Shown in pieces: positions 33,801-38,407 of a DNA stretch of 64,000 bases (position 1 is its first letter; each line of letters opens with the position of its first letter). The stretch lies in assembly GCA_023205875.1 (NCBI GenBank), contig CP060761.1, forward strand, positions 62,001-126,000, in the 5' to 3' direction. A model generated the notes under the pieces. That model saw only the letters and a list, made by a program, of their open reading frames with translations, ran no database searches and was not told the origin of the DNA. This DNA is from Chloropicon primus (Eukaryota > Chlorophyta > Chloropicophyceae > Chloropicales > Chloropicaceae). The position numbers and the translations under genes were made by a program.

Positions 33801-36800
33801 GTGAGCAACGTTGGTGCTGACAACATAGTTCCTACATCTCTTGTTCTTGTGATCGCTGTTGTCATGGAAGCAAGAGCCGTAAGCACCAAACCCTCCTGCG
33901 CAATTAACAGGCTGGGCACAGCCTTGGACAATGCATTGCATCGTACCTTCCTTGCTTGAGCACTGTTTGCCGTTCAAGTCTGCCTTGGTGGTGTACTTGT
34001 AGGTCCTGCAACGCTCGTTCTTGTGACCTGAAGAAACGTACTTACAGCTACCGTAGCCAGTCCACTCTCCCTCGCAGTCCACGGGCTGGCCGCAGCCACC
34101 CTTGGTGCAATGGCGAAGCTTGTTCGCGTGTGGGCAAGCATAACCATTGTTCAATGCAACCTGAGTCACAGTGTACACGCGGCAGCGCTCGTTCTCGTGG
34201 TCCTTAGAATCATAGTGGCAAGGGCCATAAGCACCCCAGGAGCCAACACAGTCCACAGGCTGAGAGCAACCAGAAGTGGTGCACTGCTCAAAGTTGTTGG
34301 TGAATGGGCATCCATAACCGTTGTGAGCGGCGCTCTTGGTGTACTTGTAGTTCCTGCACCTCCTGTTCTTGTGGTCAGACGCGGTATGCTTACAGGATCC
34401 GTAGGAACCCCAAGCACCAGCGCAGTCCACAGGCTGAGAGCAACCAGACTGAGTGCACTGAATGTAGTTGTTGGCATATGGGCAGCCATTTCCATTGTGG
34501 GCAGCGTTCGTAGTGACCTTGTAAGTTCTGCACTTCTTGTTCTTGTGCGTCGCACCATCGTGGTAGCAAGACCCGTAAGCACCCCAGGAGCCAACACAGT
34601 CCACAGGCTGGGCACAGCCAGACGTGGTGCATGACTTGTACATGTTGGTGTATGGGCACTCGTATCCGTTGTGCGCAGGATTTCTTGTCACCACATAAAG
34701 CCTGCAACGTTTGTTACTGTTTCCACTGAGCAAGGATCTTCTGTCTTCCCTCCACTCGTTAAAACCAGTAGCATCATCGTCAACCGTCTTTATGGACTCA
34801 ACACCAGATCCGCCACCGATGCTGCCGCCACCACTGTTTCCGGAGTTTCCGGTGGGTCCACCTTTGATTGCCCCTGTAGCCGAGCATGGACCATAGGAAT
34901 TCCAGGTTCCAAGACAGTCCACGGGTTGAGAGCAGCCTCCGGTAGTGCATTGGTTGTATCCTTGGCTGTATGGACACCCGCCACCTCCGTTGGCAGCATT
35001 TGTAGCAATGCTGTATTTCCTGCAGCGCTTGTTCTTGTGATCACTGTTGTCGTGACTGCAAGCACCATAAGCCCCGAAGCCTCCCGCGCAATTTACGGGC
35101 TGGGCACAGCCTTGGGTCGTGCAAAACTTGTGGTTGTGTGTGTACGGACAGCTGTATCCGTTGTGAGCAGAATTCTTGCTTATCTTGTAGAACCTGCACC
35201 GCTTCTGGCTTCCTCCTGAGAGTGAGCAGGATCCATAAGCACCCCACGATCCTACGCAGTCCACAGGCTGGGAGCAGCCACTGGTTGTGCAGGACTTGTA
35301 CATGTTGCTGTAAGGGCACCCATAGCCATTGCTGGCGGCGTTGGTTGTCACCTTGTAGTACTTGCACCTCTTGTTCTTGTGGTCTGCACCATCGTGGTAG
35401 CAAGACCCATAAGCGCCCCAAGCACCAGCGCAGTCCACAGGCTGAGAGCCACAGCCAGACGTGGTGCACTGCTTGTAGTTGTTGCTGTACGGGCATCCAT
35501 AACCGTTGTGAGCAGCGCTCTTGCTGTACTTGTAGTACCTGCACCTCTTGTTCTTATGATCCTTGGAATCATGGAAGCAGGAACCGTATGCTTGCCAATA
35601 ACCAGCGCAGTCCACAGGCTGTGAGCAGCCAGAGGTGGTACACTGCTTGTAGTTGAAGCTGAAAGCGCATCCATAGCCGTTGCTGGAAGCTTGGGTGCTG
35701 TACTTGTAGTACCTGCACCTCTCGTTCTTGTGGCTCGCACTCACATGGTAGCAAGCTCCATAGGAACCCCAATAACCTGAACAGTCAACTGGCTGAGAGC
35801 AACCAGAGGTGGTACACTGCTCGTAGTTGTTGGTGTATGGGCATCCGTAACCGTTGTGAGCTGGATTTTTCGTGTACTTGTACTTCCTGCACCGACTGTT
35901 CTTGTGCCCGGAGGAATGCTTGCAAGATCCATAAGCACCCCAAGCACCAGCGCAGTCCACAGGCTGAGAGCAACCAGACTGAGTGCACTGCTTGTAGTTG
36001 TTGCTGTATGGGCATTGAGACCCACCATGCGAGGCGCTCTTGCTGTGCTTGTAGTACCTGCACCTCTTGTTCTTGTGGTCAGAACCATCGTGGTAGCAAG
36101 CCGCATAGGAACCCCAGGAGCCAACACAGTTCACAGGCTGAGAGCACCCAGACGAAGTGCACTGCTTGTAGTTGTTGGCGTATGGACAGCCTTGCCCACC
36201 GTGGGCAGCATTCTTGCTGATCTTGTAGAACCTGCATCGAGTGTTCGACGAAATCTTTAGCAGAGACCTCCTATCTTCCCTCCAATCCCCACGATCGCTG
36301 TTGTCGGTCGCTCCACCGCATGACCCATACGAACCCCACGAACCAACGCAGTTCACGGGCTGAGAGCAACCAGAAGTGGTGCACTGCTGATAGTAGTTGC
36401 TGTATGGGCACCCAGCGCCGTTGCTGGCGGCGTTGGTGGTGATCTTGTAGGTTCTGCACCTCCTGTTCGTTGAACCGCTCTTGTGGCAACCTCCATAGGC
36501 ACCCCAACTTCCGGCACAGTTCACAGGCTGAGAGCAACCACTCGTCGTGCAGGATTGGTAGTAGTTGGAGTAAGGACACCCGCTACCTCCGTGAGCCGCG
36601 GCCCTGGTGATCTTGTACTTCCTGCACCTCTTGTTCTGAGAGCCAGACTTGTGGCAACCTCCATAGCTGCCCCAACTACCGGCACAGTTCACAGGCTGAG
36701 TACAACCGCTGGTGGTACAGGACTGCTGGCCATTGCTGGCTCCACAGCCGGAACCACCGTTGGAAGGGTGGGTGGTGTACCTGTAGGTCTTGCACTTTCT

Positions 36801-37673
36801 GTTTTGGGAGCCAGACTTGTGGCAGCCCCCATAACTTGACCAGTAACCCTTGCAGTTCACCGGCTGAGGGCAACCGCCCGTAGTGCAGTCCGCGTGCCAG
36901 TTACCGTATGGGCAACCAGGTCCTCCGTTCTGAGCAGAAACAGAGTGCCTGTAGTGCCTGCACTTCTGGCCGCCGCTGCAACCTCCGTAGCTGGTCCAGT
37001 AACCTTGGCAGGCCACTGCTTTGGGGCAGCCGGACGTGGAGCAGTCGCCGTGGTAGTTACCGTAAGGGCAACCAGCTCCGCCGTTCTGGGCGGAGGTGGT
37101 GTGCACGTAGTACCTGCACTTCTGACCGCCGCTGCAACCTCCGTAGCTGGTCCAGTACCCCGCGCAGTTCACCGGTTTTGGGCAACCTGAGCTCGTGCAC
37201 TGTGATTCTCCAGTTTTCATACACAGAAGATTTCTGCGTGGCGAGCCTGTTTCCTCCTGCAAGTTCCTCCTCCACCTGTTGTAAGAGTACCTGTTGTACA
37301 TGCTGTTGTACGAGTACCTCGAGGAGTACGAGTACCTGCTGTTGTAGCTATTATACGGCTGATAATAGCTCTTGGGCGCGACATAGGGCGCGACGTAGGG
37401 CGCGACGTAGGGCGCGACGTAAGGCTTTGGTGCAACGTAGGTCGAGGTGTATTTTCTGCACCTCTGGCCTCCGGAGCACGAACCGTACGAGCTCCAGTAC
37501 CCAGAGCACTGGAGCTGACGTCCCACGCGTCCTTCCTGGTCCGCTTCGATCCACTCCCCCCCCTCGCTCTCCTTCGCCTCGACCTGCAAGCTCAGCGGTC
37601 CCAGCGAACATGCGAGCACGAGGCAAGCGAGGAGCAAGAAAGCACGAAAAGTAAAAGTCTTCCTCGAATCCAT
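12849..37673 (-). CDS. Giant transmembrane protein with a thrombospondin-1-like repeat array (8,274 aa)
   Basis: A single uninterrupted frame of 24.8 kb. Start ATG at 37673, then a signal peptide (residues ~1-33, core FLLLACLVLACSL). The ectodomain is a chain of ~57-58-residue repeats, roughly 125-135 of them by length, each with six cysteines: C-x-G-x-W-x-x-Y-x-x-C, then N-[KE]-[RK]-C-R-x-Y, a GY-x-C-P segment, Q-C-T and G-C. The WxxY and RCRxY elements recall the Trp/Arg ladder of TSP1 domains. Thirteen linkers ending in RR-[SA]-L-L interrupt the array. A Pro run (~13995) and an acidic Ser/Asp stalk lead to one membrane helix (residues ~7959-7984, VMVGGIVGAAVCCMMGLAFV) followed by RQKRKRG and a ~290-residue cytoplasmic tail with NPMF, NPLF and NPLY motifs and helical segments. 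Probably a surface adhesion or wall-contact protein. TSP1 membership is by pattern; function is unknown. Confidence 0.9.
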   Translation of the reverse strand: MDSRKTFTFRAFLLLACLVLACSLGPLSLQVEAKESEGGEWIEADQEGRVGRQLQCSGYWSSYGSCSGGQRCRKYTSTYVAPKPYVAPYVAPYVAPYVAPKSYYQPYNSYNSRYSYSSRYSYNSMYNRYSYNRWRRNLQEETGSPRRNLLCMKTGESQCTSSGCPKPVNCAGYWTSYGGCSGGQKCRYYVHTTSAQNGGAGCPYGNYHGDCSTSGCPKAVACQGYWTSYGGCSGGQKCRHYRHSVSAQNGGPGCPYGNWHADCTTGGCPQPVNCKGYWSSYGGCHKSGSQNRKCKTYRYTTHPSNGGSGCGASNGQQSCTTSGCTQPVNCAGSWGSYGGCHKSGSQNKRCRKYKITRAAAHGGSGCPYSNYYQSCTTSGCSQPVNCAGSWGAYGGCHKSGSTNRRCRTYKITTNAASNGAGCPYSNYYQQCTTSGCSQPVNCVGSWGSYGSCGGATDNSDRGDWREDRRSLLKISSNTRCRFYKISKNAAHGGQGCPYANNYKQCTSSGCSQPVNCVGSWGSYAACYHDGSDHKNKRCRYYKHSKSASHGGSQCPYSNNYKQCTQSGCSQPVDCAGAWGAYGSCKHSSGHKNSRCRKYKYTKNPAHNGYGCPYTNNYEQCTTSGCSQPVDCSGYWGSYGACYHVSASHKNERCRYYKYSTQASSNGYGCAFSFNYKQCTTSGCSQPVDCAGYWQAYGSCFHDSKDHKNKRCRYYKYSKSAAHNGYGCPYSNNYKQCTTSGCGSQPVDCAGAWGAYGSCYHDGADHKNKRCKYYKVTTNAASNGYGCPYSNMYKSCTTSGCSQPVDCVGSWGAYGSCSLSGGSQKRCRFYKISKNSAHNGYSCPYTHNHKFCTTQGCAQPVNCAGGFGAYGACSHDNSDHKNKRCRKYSIATNAANGGGGCPYSQGYNQCTTGGCSQPVDCLGTWNSYGPCSATGAIKGGPTGNSGNSGGGSIGGGSGVESIKTVDDDATGFNEWREDRRSLLSGNSNKRCRLYVVTRNPAHNGYECPYTNMYKSCTTSGCAQPVDCVGSWGAYGSCYHDGATHKNKKCRTYKVTTNAAHNGNGCPYANNYIQCTQSGCSQPVDCAGAWGSYGSCKHTASDHKNRRCRNYKYTKSAAHNGYGCPFTNNFEQCTTSGCSQPVDCVGSWGAYGPCHYDSKDHENERCRVYTVTQVALNNGYACPHANKLRHCTKGGCGQPVDCEGEWTGYGSCKYVSSGHKNERCRTYKYTTKADLNGKQCSSKEGTMQCIVQGCAQPVNCAGGFGAYGSCFHDNSDHKNKRCRNYVVSTNVAHNGKGCPYTNMYNQCTQSGCSQPLDCAGAWSAYGSCYHDGSDHKNRRCRKYKYTTNAASNGYGCPFTNNFEQCTTSGCSQPVDCAGAWGSYAACFHDSKDHKNRRCRLYKYSTNAAHNGYGCPFTNMYKQCTTSGCSQPVDCVGSWGAYSSCAYIGSQMPVLPAKPLKIVDGEEVLKKEKDDFPDFDLTQDRRRSLLGDGHKNERCRVYTISVNANHNGYACPFSNNFKQCTEQGCNQPVDCVGSWGAYDSCHHDSGDHKNRRCKVYKVSVTAKDGGLGCPFNNNFESCTVLGCAQPTDCVGSWGAYASCYHDGKDHKNKRCRKYQVAVNAANNGYSCPHTAGYKSCTTQGCSQPVDCAGAWAPYGACKHDSKDHKNRRCRLYKYSTHAAHNGYGCPYTNMYESCTLSGCNQPVDCLGSWGAYTSCSYAGFQVPDPNPLLVVLDGKNAVKDVEQDDFPDFDLTQDRRSLLGNDHKNERCRTYKVDRKSSFDGYNCPYADGFVSCTKTGCSQPVDCVGSWDAYGSCNYVQDKHQNTKCKKYKITTAAAFNGFACPHPQNKESCTNAGCMQPSDCVGGWESYGNCIYEKDGHKNKRCRYYKISSAPAHDGKGCPYADKAESCTVLGCVQPVDCAGAWTSYGQCAHKQDEHVNVRCKTYKIVQPATSNGYQCPTEHNHKTCTKDGCSQPADCVGEFGAYAACFYDSKDHKNKRCKEFKVSSPSTYNGYGCAYANKYKSCTANGCVQPVDCVGAWGFWGTCEYDDKNHKNKRCRYYKISRKSDHSGYQCPFSENYESCTVQGCGQPVNCAGQWGSYGSCKYDKDEHTNIRCKNYKIVVPAAQNGHGCPYSAGKMSCTTSGCIQPVDCVGSWGNYDACHYEEADHENERCRVYSVSQVAMNNGYACPHEDNLRQCTKSGCGQPVDCEGEWTVYTSCHYAGDKTVLPDIPDVAPPELPDVLPIDFNKGVNGNLTDNLDGKMLPPLDNPITRRALLSGTHKNERCRTYVVTTKADLNGKQCPHKNGKVDCITEGCSQPVDCVGDWGAYGTCYHDTADHKNRRCRNYVVSTNAAHNGFGCPYANAYKQCTTSGCSQPVDCVGSWGAYGSCYHDGKDHKNKRCRNYEYSTNAAHNGYGCPYTNMYKQCTTSGCSQPVDCVGAWDAYGACFHDSKDHKNRRCRLYKIATNAAQNGYGCPYTNMFKQCTTSGCSQPVDCVGSWGAYSSCNYVESKGKDSSLPPKMCCKAMTAQCLACEAGLTVAEYCAQNPSTFMCDGDAKLEEKDDFPDFDLTQDRRRSLLGDGHKNERCRVYTISVNANHNGYACPFSNNFKQCTEQGCNQPVDCVGSWGAYDSCHHDSGDHKNRRCKVYKVSVTAKDGGLGCPFNNNFESCTVLGCAQPTDCVGSWGAYASCYHDGKDHKNKRCRKYQVAVNAANNGFACAYENTFKQCTVSGCAQPVDCLGGWSGYSHCQHDEFPHINKMCRKYHVERPSSNNGYTCSFPNNFEQCKKDGCSQPVDCVGAWDQYDSCEHDKDTHKNKKCRLYKVSVPAAHNGHACPYTNSFQQCTNDGCAQPVDCVGSWGNYDACHYEEADHENERCRVYGVSQVAMNNGYACPHEDNLKQCTKGGCGQPVDCEGEWTVYTSCHYAGDKTVLPDIPDVAPPELPDVLPIDFNKGVNGNLTDNLDGKMLPPLDNPITRRALLSGTHKNERCRTYVVTTPAELSGKSCSFDNGATQCITEGCSQPVDCVGDWGAYGTCYHDTADHKNRRCRNYVVSTNAAHNGFGCPYANAYKQCTTSGCSQPVDCLGAWQEYGTCKHDKSIHQNKKCRSYIVTRESSNDGYTCPYSNAYMQCTVSGCAQPIDCVGSWGNYDSCAYTSTTKSNTRCRIYSISIPNQNNGHTCSFPNSYKQCTKDGCAQPVDCVGAWDQYDSCEHDKDTHKNKKCRLYKVSVPAAHNGHACPYTNSFQQCTNDGCAQPVDCVGSWGNYDACGYVEADHENERCRVYSVSQISMNNGYACPHEDNLRQCTKSGCGQPVDCEGEWTVYTSCHYAGDKTVLPGLPDIPDVASPELPDVLPIDFNKGVDGNLTDNLDGKMLPPLDNPITRRALLSGTHKNHRCRTYVVTTKADLNGKQCPHKNGKVDCITEGCSQPVDCVGDWGAYGTCYHDTADHKNRRCRNYVVSTNAAHNGFGCPYANAYKQCTTSGCSQPVDCVGAFSEYDSCKHDKDTHKNKKCRTYLVERAADNNGFACPYVHEYVQCTTALCTQPVDCVGSWGNYDACHYEEADHENERCRVYGVSQVAMNNGYACPHEDNLKQCTKSGCGQPVDCEGEWTVYTSCHYAGDKTVLPDIPDVAPPELPDVLPIDFNKGVNGNLTDNLDGKMLPPLDNPITRRALLSGTHKNERCRTYVVTTKADLNGKQCPHKNGKVDCITEGCSQPVDCVGDWGAYGTCYHDTADHKNRRCRNYVVSTNAAHNGFGCPYANAYKQCTTEGCSQPVDCVGSWEEYGSCKHDASEHKNKKCRTYAVIVKSKANGYACPYQNDFVQCTSFGCAQPVDCLGMWDESTFSTCKHDPVKKVNKRCRNYMVTREPEHNGYDCPYTNLYKQCVKTDCSQPVDCVGAWDQYDSCEHDEDTHKNKKCRLYKVSVPAAHNGHACPYTNSFQQCTNDGCAQPVDCVGSWGNYDACGYVEADHKNERCRVYGVSQVAMNNGYACPHEDNLRQCTKGGCGQPVDCEGEWTVYTSCHYAGDKTVLPDIPDVAPPELPDVLPIDFNKGVNGNLTDNLDGKMLPPLDNPITRRALLSGTHKNERCRTYVVTTKADLNGKQCPHKNGKVDCITEGCSQPVDCVGDWGAYGTCYHDTADHKNRRCRNYVVSTNAAHNGFGCPYANAYKQCTTSGCSQPVDCAGAWGEYNACSYDVSEHKNKKCRTYTVSVSAAHNGYSCPYVDSYVQCTPSLCTQPVDCVGAWDQYDSCEHDKDTHKNKKCRLYKVSVPAAHNGHACPYTNSFQQCTNDGCAQPVDCVGSWGNYDACHYEEADHENERCRVYSVSQVAMNNGYACPHEDNLRQCTKSGCGQPVDCEGEWTVYTSCHYAGDKTVLPDIPDVAPPELPDVLPIDFNKGVNGNLTDNLDGKMLPPLDNPITRRALLSGTHKNERCRTYVVTTKADLNGKQCPHKNGKVDCITEGCSQPVDCVGDWGAYGTCYHDTADHKNRRCRNYAVSTNAAHNGFGCPYANAYKQCTTSGCSQPVDCAGAWGEYNACSYDASEHKNKKCRTYTVSVSAAHNGYSCPYVDSYVQCTPSLCTQPVDCVGAWDQYDSCEHDKDTHKNKKCRLYKVSVPAAHNGHACPYTNSFQQCTNDGCAQPVDCVGSWGNYDACDYVADSHSNQRCRVYHVEVEVKYNGFACPFKDEQIQCTKGGCGQPVDCEGDWTLYGDCSYGGKGLLPAKALNEPELLEILQDFNVSKEEQDAIKNLDVLPGEQELVEFLNDMQRRSLLGKLHSNQRCRTYEIATKAELNGKQCPHKNGKVDCITEGCSQPVDCVGDWGAYGTCYHDTADHKNRRCRNYVVSTNAAHNGYGCPYANAYKQCTTSGCSQPVDCAGAWGEYNACSYDASEHKNKKCRTYTVSVSAAHNGYSCPYVDSYVQCTPSLCTQPVDCVGAWDQYDSCEHDKDTHKNKKCRLYKVSVPAAHNGHACPYTNSFQQCTNDGCAQPVDCVGSWGNYDACGYVEADHENERCRVYGVSQVAMNNGYACPHEDNLKQCTKGGCGQPVDCEGEWTVYTSCHYAGDKTVLPDIPDVAPPELPDVLPIDFNKGVNGNLTDNLDGKMLPPLDNPITRRALLSGTHKNERCRTYVVTTKADLNGKQCPHKNGKVDCITEGCSQPVDCVGDWGAYGTCYHDTADHKNRRCRNYVVSTDAAHNGFGCPYANAYKQCTTSGCSQPVDCAGAWGEYNACSYDVSEHKNKKCRTYTISVSAAHNGYSCPYVDSYVQCTKMGCIQPVDCVGAWDQYDSCEHDKDTHKNKKCRLYKIAVPAAHNGHACPYTNSFQQCTNDGCAQPVDCVGSWGNYDACHYEEADHENERCRVYGVSQVAMNNGYACPHEDNLRQCTKGGCGQPVDCEGEWSIYGACSHVAAGHKNERCRTYAVTTKADLNGKQCPHKNGKVDCITEGCSQPVDCVGDWGAYGTCYHDTADHKNRRCRNYVVSTNAAHNGFGCPYANAYKQCTTEGCSQPVDCVGSWEEYGTCFYDGENHKNKKCRTYTVTKASAHGGYSCPYVDSYVQCTDTGCSQPVDCVGAWDQYDSCEHDDDAHKNKKCRLYKIAVPAAHNGHACPYTNSFQQCTNDGCAQPVDCVGSWGNYDACGYVEADHKNERCRVYGVSQVAMNNGYACPHEDNLKQCTKGGCGQPVDCEGEWSIYGACSHVAAGHKNERCRTYAVTTKADLNGKQCPYKNGKVDCITEGCSQPVDCVGDWGAYGTCYHDTADHKNRRCRNYVVSTNAAHNGFGCPYANAYKQCTTEGCSQPVDCVGSWEDYGLCQHDESEHKNKRCRTYAVTRSAAHNGFACAYSDNTLQCTLTGCSQPVDCAGAWEEYDMCDYKSEEHKNKKCRLYKISLESSHNGIECSHENDEKECTEAGCSQPVDCVGAWDQYDSCEHDKDTHKNKKCRLYKVSVPAAHNGHACPYTNSFQQCTNDGCAQPVDCVGSWGNYDACGYVEADHENERCRVYGVSQVAMNNGYACPHEDNLRQCTKGGCGQPVDCEGEWSIYGACSHVAAGHKNERCRTYAVTTKADLNGKQCPHKNGKVDCITEGCSQPVDCVGDWGAYGTCYHDTADHKNRRCRNYVVSTNAAHNGFGCPYANAYKQCTTEGCSQPVDCVGSWEEYGTCFYDGENHKNKKCRTYTVTKASAHGGYSCPYVDSYVQCTDTGCSQPVDCVGAWDQYDSCEHDDDAHKNKKCRLYKIAVPAAHNGHACPYTNSFQQCTNDGCAQPVDCVGSWGNYDACGYVEADHKNERCRVYGVSQVAMNNGYACPHEDNLKQCTKGGCGQPVDCEGEWSIYGACSHVAAGHKNERCRTYAVTTKADLNGKQCPYKNGKVDCITEGCSQPVDCVGDWGAYGTCYHDTADHKNRRCRNYVVSTNAAHNGFGCPYANAYKQCTTEGCSQPVDCVGSWEDYGLCQHDESEHKNKRCRTYAVTRSAAHNGFACAYSDNTLQCTLTGCSQPVDCAGAWEEYDMCDYKSEEHKNKKCRLYKISLESSHNGIECSHENDEKECTEAGCSQPVDCVGAWDQYDSCEHDKDTHKNKKCRLYKVSVPAAHNGHACPYTNSFQQCTNDGCAQPVDCVGSWGNYDACGYVEADHENERCRVYGVSQVAMNNGYACPHEDNLRQCTKGGCGQPVDCEGEWSIYGACSHVAAGHKNERCRTYAVTTKADLNGKQCPHKNGKVDCITEGCSQPVDCVGDWGAYGTCYHDTADHKNRRCRNYVVSTNAAHNGFGCPYANAYKQCTTEGCSQPVDCVGSWEEYGTCFYDGENHKNKKCRTYTVTKASAHGGYSCPYVDSYVQCTDTGCSQPVDCVGAWDQYDSCEHDDDAHKNKKCRLYKIAVPAAHNGHACPYTNSFQQCTNDGCAQPVDCVGSWGNYDACGYVEADHKNERCRVYSVSQVAMNNGYACPHEDNLRQCTKGGCGQPVDCEGEWSIYGACSHVAAGHKNERCRTYAVTTKADLNGKQCPHKNGKVDCITEGCSQPVDCIGNWGSYGACFHDSNDHKNRRCRNYAVTTHAAHNGFGCPYANAYKQCTTEGCSQPVDCVGSWEDYGLCQHDESEHKNKRCRTYAVTRSAAHNGYECAYTENFKQCTETGCTQPVDCVGGWDEYSFCGHHDDDHTNKKCRLYKIAVPAAHNGHACPYTNSFQQCTNDGCAQPVDCVGSWGNYDACHYVGEGHENERCRVYSVSQVAMNNGYACPHEDNLRQCTKGGCGQPVDCEGEWGPYGQCSYREKSHDSFKCRKYVIKVEAEKNGKQCEYVHDHEDCTKAGCSQPVDCVGDWGDYTTCFYDTENHHNKRCRTYAISTSSAHNGYGCPYANAYKQCTTEGCSQPVDCLGSWEEYGTCYYDESEHKNKRCRTYAVTRSAAHNGYTCPYNNNHKQCTDTGCSQPVDCVGAWDQYDSCEHDDDAHKNKKCRLYKIAVPAAHNGHACPYTNSFQQCTNDGCAQPVDCVGSWGNYDACGYVEADHKNERCRVYGVSQVAMNNGYACPHEDNLRQCTKGGCGQPVDCEGEWSIYGACSHVAAGHKNERCRTYAVTTKADLNGKQCPHKNGKVDCITEGCSQPVDCVGDWGSYGACFHDSNDHKNRRCRNYVVSTDAAHSGYGCPYANAYKQCTTRGCSQPVDCVGSWEDYGLCQHDESEHKNKRCRTYAVARSAAHNGYACPYANEYVQCTETGCTQPVDCVGSWDEFDACEYDEDAHKNKKCRLYKVSIPVAHNGYACPHVDAFQQCTNDGCAQPVDCAGVWEDYSTCSYDESSGKNMQCQRFEMISEDRYNGKKCAFEHNEIKCSSDGCGEPVNCVGEWSEYGECELDSDSDLYTRCRYYDIVSAAENNGKECAYTQDFQSCTTSGCEQLSPPPPPPASNSTDGSGLVTDDEDSNSDGEGQDSEDGQSHDGSDTTSSEVEETEGGKLESETGDAEGEVSTASVSMVMVGGIVGAAVCCMMGLAFVYVRQKRKRGEHRPQNSSIYKPLGQDQPNIFGGRNQSMLLMNPMFASSGKTRKSTAGVSNAMNSGGRMSFLSNPLFDTADDVEIPDSPNASDSETELLAHDASGSGSAYSNPLYSTVPGSSGGKDIGHEESFEMIMSKLGADFEASFEQISECVLEHSGDNEMLEVAMQTWQDLNADLVDSQVEGNVQTAGAEMNAEKLAQLKQSLNKIEQGALLSGKMSMDAKNNFMSIINQARSKLRHVETARMASKSTSQKPAKSAEPEWLAVRNKLKAIGKFKMNKGRGLTLEKDSAQN
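16340..21840 (-). repeat. 1,914-bp higher-order tandem duplication (~2.9 copies)
   Basis: Blocks beginning near 16,340, 18,271 and 20,185 repeat with a fixed 1,914-bp offset and very few differences over most of their length. 1,914 bp is 638 codons, exactly eleven 58-residue units, so frame and repeat register are preserved. The first copy differs over its first ~280 bases and the third drifts after ~21,618. Confidence 0.9.
22311..31015 (-). repeat. Seven near-identical RRALLS linker segments
   Basis: A ~182-bp segment coding DKTVLPDIPDVAPPELPDV, a potential N-glycan site (NLT) and RRALLSGTHKNERC occurs at 22311, 24387, 25422, 26637, 27498, 28716 and 30831. Copies are almost identical; the one at 27498 carries 9 extra bases and three substitutions. 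Each sits between the second and third cysteine of its host repeat. Spacing varies (861-2,115 bp), showing the linker travelled with whole blocks of repeats. Confidence 0.9.
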
Positions 37674-38407
37674 GTTGGTCCCTTTCTCTCTCTCTCTCTA
37701 TCTATATAATAATATCCCTTCACCCTTTCCCTCCCGGAGCGAGGCCTTGTCCAGGTCTTAGAGACCCAAAGGCGCCATCTTGGCCCCTCTCTTTCGGCTC
37801 CTCCCCTCCCCTCCGTCCACGACACTCCTCGTGACGCAAACCAAAGGTTCCACCTCTCACGCTCCTCCCGGCGTGGCCTTCTGCCCCCGACCCTCACTCC
37901 TTCGTGCGTTCGAGGATTGATTCTACAACCCAAGACGTTCCATGGGACCACCAAGAGAACACCAAGATCATGTACTTTTACCATCTTGGGACCCACTGGG
38001 GATCCACTCGTGGTATGTCGTCTATCATGGAACGAAGAAAGGGTTGGAGTGCCGCCAATTCCTCCTCCTCTCCTGTAGCTTTCCCGTCTCATGGGACCAA
38101 GAAAACCAAGTCCCACACGCCAACCTGGAAGACTAGCATCGAGTGTGAAATAATGGTACACCTCATACTAGCCTTATCCATTTTATCGCGTTTTTTCGCG
38201 TCCAGAGGGAGAGGAGGAGTTGGATTGAAGCGGAACCAGGAAGGACGCGGCGGTTGAGGGGACTGACGGGCGAGTGATTGTGCGGACGAGGAATCGAGTC
38301 GAAAGAGATTCTCTTTATCTTTCCAGAGGTACCGGCATTGGTGGGATTTGGCCGAGGGTGACGCCAGAACGAGCGACACTTGGGTCGTGGGTCTGGACTG
38401 GGGGGTG
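37674..38407. promoter_or_regulatory. Divergent promoter region, giant gene (-) and WW protein (+)
   Basis: 734 bp between divergent starts. Contains a CT run at ~37684-37700, a TATATAAT stretch at ~37702-37710 close to the giant gene start (possible TATA-like element or leader), and three similar words around GGGACC (~37943, 37988, 38093). Several weak frames exist but none has coding character. Confidence 0.4.

Larger units (their letters stand above)
14015..37510 (-). repeat. Coding array of ~174-bp thrombospondin-like units
   Basis: Units of about 57-58 codons run head to tail through nearly the whole giant gene. N-terminal units (above ~36,200) are the most diverse and closest to ordinary TSP1 (YGGCSGGQKCR); central units are nearly identical at DNA level, typical of recent expansion and conversion; C-terminal units diverge again. 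The gradient points to growth in the middle of the array. Confidence 0.9.

Noticed and set aside
14406-33959. Many long frames on the plus strand and in other minus frames across the giant gene (up to ~1,200 codons)
   Set aside because: They repeat with the same period as the thrombospondin-like units and follow from the codons of the real frame; no signal peptide or consistent fold.
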